This document shows positions 54,480 to 64,000 of a DNA stretch of 64,000 nt, in pieces. The stretch's first letter is position 1, and every line of letters starts with the position of its first letter. Source of the stretch: Hymenopellis radicata. Taxonomy: Eukaryota > Basidiomycota > Agaricomycetes > Agaricales > Physalacriaceae. Location: assembly GCA_015501595.1 (NCBI GenBank), contig JADNRX010000080.1:113920-177919 (forward strand). The letters are read 5' to 3'. The position numbers and the translations under genes were made by a program. Under the pieces are notes generated by a model. It was not told the DNA's origin. It searched no databases and saw only the letters and a program-made list of their open reading frames with translations.

Positions 54480-55822
54480 TTATTTGACCGGAACTGCCTG
54501 AGAAGTCCCCAAATTCCCAAAGGTCGCATTCATCTTCTCCCATTCCTGCCATTTCAACAAGTCCTCACGTTCGCTGTCGTGACGAACAAACATCTCATCC
54601 CATAACGTCAGCGGCGCCACTCGTATCGAATCCCTAACAACCCAGTCCGTATCCAGCATCGCCAAACACGTCACATCCTTCCATTCCTGAAGATGAGGGC
54701 TGAAGAACGATTTTCGGCTTGTGCCTTCATGTGTAAACTTCCTACATGCACGATTGAATTTCCGTACTATAGATTTGAGGCAAACAATAGTACGCACAAG
54801 TGTGTCACGGCCTTGAGCGTGTTAGCCTTGTATGGCCCCTCTACGATGTGGGCTTGAACACGGTGGCACTTGAAGGTCTCGAAGGCGATGGTAAGAACCT
54901 GGTCCAGCGCGTCGCGCGCGTATCCCCAGCCGCGGTGTGCCGGATCGATGATCATGCCGACGTCTAGCACACCCTCGGATTCGCGCGCGCGGTCGAGGTA
55001 TACAAAGCCGATGAACCGTGTTTTCGTGGAAACCGACTGCAAAAAATTTGGTACGGGGTGTAGTCAGACGCGAAGGAAGGACTTACCGTTTGTGTCTGCT
55101 GCATTCTCTTCTTTTGTTTCCTCATCTTATCTATCACAACTGCGGCTATCTCTGCCGGGACCGGGGGCGCGGATTCTTGCGAGACGTCGGTACTACTTGC
55201 TTCGTTCGAGGCGCTAAACTCAGACTCCGACTCGAGGCACATTGTACTGGCCGATTCCCAAGACTCTGCGATGAACTTCTTCTTCTCCTCTAGCTGCTCG
55301 AGCTGCTCGACTTTCTTCGCCTTCTTTTTCCTGCTCCTACGGCTGTTAGGATTCGGTGCAGTCTTTCCCTTGTTCTTCTTCTGTCCTTTGCTCTAAATCG
55401 CCATTAAAATGAGACAAAAATAGAATTGAGGGCGTACTCACACGGTCGTGATCCTCTGACGCCGTCGTTTCCTAGATCAAGGAAAGCGCATTGATGCCGC
55501 ACTCGCCTGACTTTAGTGATTAACACTCACCGCATCCTCCGTGTCTTCACGAGATACTAGAAGGGTGTGGGTGACCTAGCTGGCAATTGATGCAAATCTG
55601 GAAACTCGGCGCACTCCAACGTACCTTCTCAATCTGACCGAAATACGCAACATTCGTCGCGAACGTGAGCACATCTTCATATTCGGCCGCTTCCACAGAT
55701 GACAGCTGCAGCTGTTCGAAGAGCGCCTGTAGATTGTCGAGCAAGTCGTCTAGGCCAAGGAGGCCTGGCTGCAGACGGATGGACGTCGATAGGACTTGGT
55801 AAACTTCAGTCGTTTCTTCCAT
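54480..55822 (-). CDS. GNAT-like N-acetyltransferase domain protein, paralogue B
   Basis: Start at ATG 55822 (MEETTEVYQVLSTSIRLQPG). The N-terminal part LLDNLQALFEQLQLSSVEAA matches the start of paralogue A. Short exons and a lysine-rich linker (SRRSRKKKAKKVEQLEQLEE) lead to TKTRFIGFVYLDRARESEGV, LDVGMIIDPAHRGWGYARDA (acetyl-CoA loop RGWGYA well preserved), LDQVLTIAFETFKCHRVQAH and IVEGPYKANTLKAV. After an intron come KFTHEGTSRKSFFSPHLQEW, KDVTCLAMLDTDWV and LWDEMFVRHDSEREDLLKWQ, stop at 54482-54480. It lacks the long acidic tail of paralogue A. The acetyl-CoA motif is closer to the family pattern here than in paralogue A. Confidence 0.75.
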
Positions 55823-57636
55823 GCTGGTGTCTCGAGGCTAAGGTGTGGCCCTGGGCGCTTATCAGATAGTTATCCCCCGAACCAGTGAAAGTAGAGTACG
55901 GCAGCAATGAGTCATTATCATGTGGCTGAGCGTAAATTGACTTTTAGACGGGTCGAGAACCGAGGCAGGAGTCTTTCGTCGATTTAAACCATTCCAACCA
56001 TCTCCCAGGACAGCCTGATGATGTACGACTCGCTTCGAACACTTCGCAGTGGTGGTTGCCACGGTACCTTGACCGCTTTTGGCAGCTCCGCTCAGCCACG
56101 CCGCCGACTCAAACCGAATAATTGACAGCGATTCTAAGTAAAACTCAATCTTTATCCATAATTTCTAGCCCTCTGCGTGTTTTAGGAGAGATTTACGCTT
56201 TCGAACCATCTGAAAATCTGCGCAATTTTGTGCGCCACATAAGGATGAAGTTCAGCCTCAAATCCGCTATATACACTTCTACAACCCATACGCCCAGTGA
56301 TTCATACTATCCGAGTTGTCGCCACAACGTCTCGTAAGGATCACCCCAGTTGTTCTATCTGGACTAGCTGTAGGCAAAGAAGAACCTGTGTTAAGGTGTA
56401 GCGGCGTGCTCATACTACTTAGGCATCTCTAGGGCTTTTCTGGTCCGCATGAAAATCTCTGCTTTGGTCAATAACTGGAAGTTAACGGAAGAGTCGCGCT
56501 TTTCTACTTCCCAACAAGGAGAACACGTTGATAGGCCCGACAACTCACCAACAAGACTACCAGAAAACGATATCCCGAGGACTTGCCGTGAAATTCGCAT
56601 CGATGGGCCATACATCATCAACTACGGTATAAGTCATATACCGACTCATCAAAAGGGTTCTATGCATTCTTACAAAGTAAAAAGGATGGGAACAGACGGG
56701 ATGGGACTTTGCACTATCCCCAAGTCCCCCCGCCAAAACGTGTCGTAAGGACCACCCCAGCTGTTCTATGGCGGAGACTGTAGATGTGAGCGAAAGCCCT
56801 AAACGAGTAGCAGCAATAACAGGGACAAGAATTAGCGGCACTATAGTTAGTGTTACCAATAGGACTTGCAGGCTATACTTGCAAATATATGAGAGTTCCT
56901 ATTAATCACCAAGAGAAGTATCGGATATCGTTGCACCGAAACGAAGGGAAGTCGAGCAACCGGAAAGCAACCAAGCGAAGAACCAAACCCCACCATCATG
57001 CTATTCTCAAATCATCACCAGATCGAGGTGTTTAGTTTGTGGTCTCCCGATACTGATAGATATGCAGCCCGGTCAGTGAGTGAATGAGTAAGAAACGCTT
57101 GCCTGATGCTGACCCGCATTTTGAATTGTTCTGTTCCCGTTCAACGCGCATACCTTGAAGTTGATGATAAATAAACGAGCATTGCCGCCAAGTTCGCAAC
57201 ATAGGCATCAGAAATTATTGCAGCGAATCACAACTGTGCCTCCGTCTTCAAAGCCGATTTAGGAAGAAGAAGAATAGAGTCCTCGTGTTAGACGGCCAAC
57301 TGCCAACTTGTACCTCACGCTATCCTGTACTTCTCCAGATTTACCTACCAATGACATGCCCTACTCAACCACCTGTGTACCAGAAAGGTATAGCGGAAAC
57401 CGGGACCGGGATTTGTCGCCTTGTTTCGTCAACATACGAGATCCGAGGGTGACATCGGGTCTTCCAAGTGCGACGGCCAAAAATCAGCATCAAGTATTGA
57501 TATTGTCACACACAAACTGAGGTGAGGTGAGCTTCGGCGCGCCTAATATTTGATGCACTGCTCGGATTGTTCGTCATAGCGTACATAGCATATGTCATAT
57601 CGAGAAAAGGAAACAGAATACAACAGTAGCATAGTG
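55823..57636. other. Intergenic region, no gene supported
   Basis: No frame with coding character is seen. It contains a diverged 39-base repeat pair (listed separately) and probably the 3' region of the eL42 gene near 57540-57636. Confidence 0.5.
56320..56769. repeat. Diverged 39-base direct repeat pair, 411 bases apart
   Basis: Copies at 56320-56358 and 56731-56769 share cgcca-aacgt-tcgtaagga-caccccag-tgttctat. They could be remnants of a larger duplication. Confidence 0.75.
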
Positions 57637-58285
<649 letters not shown>

Positions 58286-60697
58286 CTTGACTGGCGACGA
58301 TGAGGGCTTGCGAATAATTAAATGGGTTGCCGTCGGCTCCGATCAGCTGTACAGCTGCACACATTGAGTTTGGGCTCCGATCGAAATATGATCGGCATAC
58401 CGGCAGTGGCGCACCTCGGCTCGATTGATCGGGTTTGCGCGGTTTCCCAACTATTTCGGTCGACGGGCGGGACCGTGCTACACGGGATGATGTTCACCAT
58501 TATTCCATTCGCCTTGTCTTTCGGAGTTGTCTATGTATGGACGGGACAGGACGGACCTACTATGATGATTTACTGACTTGACAGCTTCTCTCGCTGCGTC
58601 TGGCTCCGTGCATACCATTAGACTACTTCTTTGCTATTGCTTGATTTGCGTTCTGTCTGTCTGTCTGTCTGCCGTGGTACTCCAAATGGGAACCCGAAAG
58701 TTTGACTAACTGCGTTGTTTGGGCACAGCCCGTTCGATCTGTGCTCGGAGCGAGTCGTTGTCCGCAGGCGGTCTTCGTGTATGTAACGTATCATATTCTG
58801 AAGCATCTGCACCGCTGTGCTGTTGTCCGACCAGCCAGCTAGTCTGACCATTCTAACTCGGCTTCGCCATTTTCTGCGTTGAAAAACATTCATTCCATCT
58901 GGCGCTCTATCTCGTATCGAAGACCAGTCTTACTCTCAGTCTAAGTTCACTATCTAACAAGAATCAAATCAATGCGACATACTATACTCGTGAATCCGAG
59001 CATTCATCGCACCATTTTACCTACAATCTACTCTTCATTTGTGTTCTCTCTCGTCTTGGACGAATTATTTCCGGGGTCTTCCTGCCACCCCAATCACCAA
59101 TCACCGCTCACCTCTGCATGTCTCCTCATTGACATTGTAACAGTGCAGCTGTATAGACATTTGGCAAAATCATACGCAGCGATCACCCGAAACCGACCCG
59201 CAACGGAATCGTCGGTTCAACGACTGGTAGGAGCGGCGGTATCTAACCTGGTCCCTGACTAAAGAGGGATTGGCGCGTCGGTGAAAGATTGTCAAGGCGA
59301 GGTAAAGCGAACAGAAGGCTTTCACATGAAATGAGGAGGGAGGTGAGTCGTCACATCATCGATCATCTCGGATCTTATCTTGTGATCGAGGTGAATGTAT
59401 GTTGTGCACTGGTCGCGTTTACAACGCAGAGGACGGGTCAGTCAGTCTAGAGTATACGATGGTTCTGAAGGGACCCCGTAGGAAGCCGCACTGCCCCACT
59501 TGAGCATACGAATTAACAAGTCGAGAATGAACATTGTACGTTAGTCTGCAGCGTGTAGACAGGTTTGATGAACATATGAGAAATCGAATTGTTCGAAAGT
59601 ACGGAAGGGCGTGTTAGCTTGTGCTAGTATGCAGGTTCGTCTCATCAGTATGAATTGTGGGTCCACGCACCCAGGCGTGATTGATAGATGCGCCTAATAC
59701 TTCATAGGGTGGCCGGGGCTGCATGGTGGAAAATGAGAATTCATCCGACGTCGGTCGCTTCTCCCGTTCATCGTAGGCTTTGAGAATCACAAGTAAGTGA
59801 GCAGACTCTGGCTCTTGTCGTCGTATACAGTCATGAATCGCACTCGCGAGGGTATCGCCCCGGTTGGGACCGGCGCGTGACAGCGGCGGGAGTCTCCGTA
59901 GACGTCGTGAGCTCGATGGATGTATGAACGATTAATTGGAGCACTTACACTATTGGGCGGGCGCAATGCATACGAAAAGAGACCTGACCGAGCGAGTAGA
60001 GGTTGCGGCGGAGAAGGAGGGGATGGGGAAAGACGCGAAGATTGGGAAGACTATCAGGATTTACTGGCGCGATTTTCTAAAGATTACTTGGAACGGATAA
60101 CACGAGCGCGTGTGTGTACATAGATACGAGGAGCCAGGGAGAAGGGCGCGATAACTGTCGCGAGTATGTGATCGGAATCGCGACATACGGGCATATCAAA
60201 ACAAGCAAGAGGATAACCGAGGCGTAATAGAGCGTTGTTTCATTCGTGCCGTACTTGAAGGAACAAAGCCAAGTCTCAGAGAAGAAAGAGATAGAGGAGA
60301 GCAACCAGAGGGATAAAGAGAATAAAGAGCATTCTGAGACACGGAAATTGGAGGGTACAGAAGAACAATGGAGCGAGCAGAATTGAGCATGGCAGCTCGC
60401 ATCTGAGATAGCGACGACCTGTTCCCGTCAGGGCCGTTGTCCGATTGGGGATGGAGGAGGAGTGGCCGGGGTCCTTTCCGAAATGGGATGATCCATAAAA
60501 GTTTGGATCATGGATCGTACCACCAGCGCCCTTTAAAGCAGCTCACTTGTCCAGGCTTTCCTAGTACATTGGGCCTAGTCCGCACACCGGTCACCAGCAC
60601 CGTCCCGCCCGCCCCAGTGCGCAATATTTCCTCTATTTTCTGCTTTAATCCTCATAATTCTGCAGAATATCCACCTCCGACGAGACGGCTGCCCAAA
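58286..60697. other. Upstream region shared by eL42 and HMG-CoA reductase, no gene supported
   Basis: This 2.4-kb interval lies between two divergent genes. It has a short (GTCT)n run at about 58653-58671 and several open frames without family resemblance (for example 58972-59262 on the plus strand). It probably holds both promoters and 5' untranslated regions. I could not identify a specific sterol-response site with confidence. Confidence 0.5.
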
Positions 60698-63600
60698 ATG
60701 CGCGCCGTGCTCAAGCCATTCGTGATACACGCCTCGTACTCACCCATTGAGACGATTGTCTTCTTCTCCATCGTTGGAACATTGGCCTATTTCCATGTCT
60801 TGTCTGCTATAAAGCACTCGGCATTCTTCGCGACGTCGAATCCAATCACCCTTCGCCCGTCGCACGCGCTGTACACTCAACAAGAATGGGTCAATGTCCG
60901 CGAGCATGCATGGCACCACGCGCGGTCGGCGGCGGACAGCTCCCTTCTTCCGGTTGAACTCCAGCAGGTTGTCTATTCGCTTGACTCTGTTCAGAAAAGC
61001 AAGGATGTGAGTAACATTTTACTTGATTAACGGTTTCTTATGCTCGGTTAGGCCGCACCCTCCTCCATCTCACTTGAACTCTCGCCGCTGTCAGAGTCGA
61101 TCTACACCATGTCCAACTACGCGCAGCATTCACTCACATCTGCTTCCGGCCGCCAGTACAGTTCCACATGCCACCGTCCCTCCATTGCCATGCCCAACAA
61201 GTCTGCTACTGACCACCCACCCTGCTTCTCCTCCGTTACTGCTTCGCCTCGCTCGCTCACCCAGACGTTTGCTTTCACGCCCGGATCTCGGAGGACTTTG
61301 TGACTGCTTTCTCGCGGTTCTTCAAGTCAACCCCCGTTGACGAGTCTGACGTCCGGTTCGAACTCGAGGCGCGTGAGCAGGAGACCATCGGCGACATGAA
61401 GAGCAGCAAATGGGTCGCGTATGCTCTCCGGGCCTTTGTGATGCGCTTCTGGGATCTCGCCAAGGTTTGTATTTCTCGTGTCGTCCAACATTCAAAGTAC
61501 TGAATGCTTTCTACAGAAAGCAAACTCGTTGGACATTGTCCTGATCCTGACTGGCTACATTCTCATGATGACCACCTTGTTCATTCTAGCCTCTCGTTCT
61601 CGCCAGCTCGGATCCAGCTTCTGGCTTCCCTCCGCCATCATTTCCTCTTCGGTCCTTGCAGTCCTCTGCTCGCTCCCCATTGCCATGTGGCTCCGCATTC
61701 CCATGGACCCGGTCGCCCTCTCTGAGGCACTCCCATTCTTCCTCTGTACCGTTGGTTTCGATAAGCCCATCCGTCTTGCCCGTGCCGTCTTCAGGCATCC
61801 TCATCTCACAAGCCCTGTTGGCGGTGCTAGCTCGGGTGGTCAACTGAAACCGGCTGGCGAGGTTATTCTTGAATCTCTGACAAAAGTCTACTATCCCATC
61901 ATTCGCGACTATGTCATTGAAATCGCCGTGTTGGTCGTCGGTGCCTATAGCCGGGTAAGCGGTCTCCGTGAAGTGTGCGCACTTGCCGCGCTGGTACTTG
62001 GCCTTGACTGTCTTCTCCTTTGCACGTTCCTTGCGTCTATCCTCACGATCATGGTCGAGGTGAGTATTTTTGCCTCCGTTGTCTCATGTGACGGCATGTT
62101 CGTGTGGCACGACATGCTCGTATGGGACGACTTTATTGTTCAACGCTGATTAATTTATTGTCTGGTGTCAGGTTCATCGTATCAGAACTGTGCGCGAACT
62201 TACACGATCGCGGTCATCCACCGCTATTACGACGGACGGTACCTCTGGAACCCCGGCAACAATAGACTCTCCGAAAACAGGCCAGAAGTTGTCAAACATG
62301 GTTGCCAGTGTGCTTGGCGTCAAGGGATCTGCTCGCGGGAAGAAGGAAGACAAAGAAAGCCCTGTGGCGCGCCTCAAGCCTATTCTGGTAGGTCGACAAA
62401 AAGACTAATTTGATTCTTGTCTAACTGTAATGTTTTTCTTTGTGTAGATTGCGACATTTTTGACCCTGCACATCTTGAATCTGTGTGCGCCGCTCACACC
62501 GACGCGCCACAGCACGTATGTGTCCACCATCCGCAAGGTTGACATTACTACGCCTGCCATGCGCGTCGCTCTTGGTGCCCTCGTTGACGCTGAGGAGCTC
62601 ACTGCCTTTGACGTCGAAGAGGACGTGAGCATTCTTGCCAAGGTTCACCCTCCTCTCCATGTTCGGGTCATTCCCTCACCAGCCATGCTCGCGACTGTCG
62701 CTCCCGTCGCCGTCCCCACTGTCGGCCCTCGTACGACCACCGAACTCGTCGAGAGCTTCATGTCCGCCTGGTCTCGTCTTGTCGGTGATCCTCTCCTTTC
62801 CAAGTGGATCGTCGTCGTCCTCGCCATGAGCATCAGCTTAAACGGGTACCTACTCAAGGCTATTGGTGCCGGCCTCGCTGGCAAGACCAACGCCGTCAAG
62901 AGCGGCGGTGTACGATTCAACAACGAGGACAGTGAAGGTAAAACGCAGGAAGCTCCCGTTGTCGCGCGCGCCGTTATCCAGAAACCCATATACATTCCTC
63001 CTCCTCCCAAGAAGCTCGCGACTTTCACTCTCGATGACGTCGACAGGAAGCTGGCCAAGGCCAGGAAGGTCTCTACACCCAACAAGCTGCAGCTGATTTC
63101 TCCCGCCGAATCTACGGGCTCCTCGGCCTCAGACGACGAGGACTCAATCGTCTCTGACTTCCTCCGCCCTCTCGAGGAATTAATTGAACTCTACGACAAC
63201 GGCCCGAAACCTGTCGCACTTGCTTTGGCGCTGATGAATGACGAGGAGATTATCATGCTCGCCAGAACGGCAAGATTGCTGCGTACGCTCTAGAGAAGGT
63301 CCTCGGCAGCCACGAGCTCGAACGGGCTGTACGGATTCGCAGGGCTCTTATTTGTGAGTTTCCTTTTTCCGCTTAGACCATGGAGATGGATGCTAATTGT
63401 TTTTCATTTTTAGCCCGCGCCTCGAGGATAAGCACGCTGGAGACTTCGGACATCCCTATGTCGGGTTACGATTACTCGAGGGTTATCGGCGCGTGCTGCG
63501 AAAACGTTGTCGGTTACATTCCCCTTCCCTTTGGTATTGCCGGCCCACTCATCATCGATGGCGTTCTGTGCCCTATTCCGATGGCCACCGCCGAGGGTAC

Positions 63601-64000
63601 TTTGGTTGCGTCGGCATCGCGTGGCTGCAAGGCTCTCAACGCTGGTGGAGGTGTTACTACTGTCGTCACCCAGGACGGTATGACCCGTGGCCCCGCTATC
63701 GACTTCCCTTCGATTGTTCTCGCTGCTGAAGCCAAGGCCTGGATCGCCTCCGATGAGGGTTACACCATGATTAAAACCGCCTTCGAGTCGACTTCCCGCT
63801 TCGCGAAGCTGCAGAGCTTGAAGACTGCCATGGCTGGTCGTACCCTCTTCGTTCGGTTCATGACCGCCACCGGTGATGCTATGGGTATGAACATGATCTC
63901 AAAGGGCACGGAGAAGGCGCTCGAGGTTATGCAGAAGCGGTTCCCGGAGATGATCACCTTGGCGCTGTCGGGTAACTACTGCACGGACAAGAAGGCTGCT
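60698..64000 (+). CDS. HMG-CoA reductase, 5' part, cut by the window end
   Basis: Start ATG at 60698 ([20 protein letters not shown]). Membrane segments follow: [15 protein letters not shown]; then a sterol-sensing-type block with [58 protein letters not shown] and [30 protein letters not shown]; and [19 protein letters not shown] linker leads to the catalytic part: [68 protein letters not shown] (catalytic Glu), [10 protein letters not shown] and [10 protein letters not shown] (catalytic Lys region) at the edge. The enzyme reduces HMG-CoA to mevalonate, the committed step to sterols and terpenoids, in the endoplasmic reticulum. Introns are at about 61008-61052, 61465-61516, 62060-62171, 62391-62448 and 63353-63413. 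Frame is lost by one base at 61290-61291 (cgg/gag junction) and at 63262-63263 (gcc/cag junction), both beside short homopolymers. Catalytic Asp and His lie beyond the window. Confidence 0.95.

Noticed and set aside
59080..59125. Possible sterol-response-like site (ccaccccaatcacc) upstream of HMG-CoA reductase
   Set aside because: It is only a loose match, 1.6 kb from the start codon, and single short matches are expected by chance.

Overview
The window reads as nuclear DNA of a mushroom-forming basidiomycete (Agaricomycetes). Coding sequence is broken by many short introns of about 45-60 bases with GT...AG ends. The recognisable families are typical of that group: an F-box protein with an N-terminal coiled coil, an arrestin-like protein, a KDZ-type transposase with a CxC2-like cysteine cluster, a viroplasmin-like domain, a glyoxal-oxidase-type copper radical enzyme, a secreted-type ureohydrolase, ribosomal protein eL42 and HMG-CoA reductase. 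No bacterial, organellar or viral genome layout is visible. All exon joins were made by eye. Genes that could not be tied to a family are labelled as unrecognised.

Layout. 0.4-4.2 kb: an F-box gene (+) and an arrestin-like gene (-) with apparent frame breaks. 5.4-12.7 kb: two head-to-tail genes, the first ending in a HECT-like region. Each is interrupted inside an exon by a related non-autonomous hAT element of about 1.14 kb with 8-base target duplications. 12.8-16.5 kb: a small minus-strand gene, an unclear spliced plus-strand locus, an A/T repeat and an intron-containing tRNA. 16.6-31.7 kb: a block that looks accessory or transposon-related. It holds a large disordered basic protein (-), a viroplasmin-like gene (+), a small AT-hook-type gene (-), two unrecognised plus-strand genes, two small minus-strand genes and an apparently complete KDZ transposase (+). 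31.7-40.8 kb: decayed sequence with an inverted-repeat-bounded segment (33.3-37.7 kb), long palindromes, minisatellites and a broken partial copy of the F-actin capping protein beta-subunit gene. 40.8-56 kb: mostly ordinary genes, namely an unrecognised gene, glyoxal oxidase, a broken copy of its 3' end, a spliced unrecognised gene, two GNAT-like paralogues on either side of a ureohydrolase gene, and a serine-rich protein gene. 57.6-64 kb: eL42 (-) and HMG-CoA reductase (+, cut by the window end).

The right-hand third is the more stable part, with core metabolism and ribosome genes. The left and middle carry most of the mobile-element load. Two caveats affect every gene model. First, several conserved reading frames, including two places in HMG-CoA reductase, are off by one base next to a homopolymer, which looks more like consensus sequence error than gene death. 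Second, several multi-exon models rest only on splice-phase consistency and protein plausibility.
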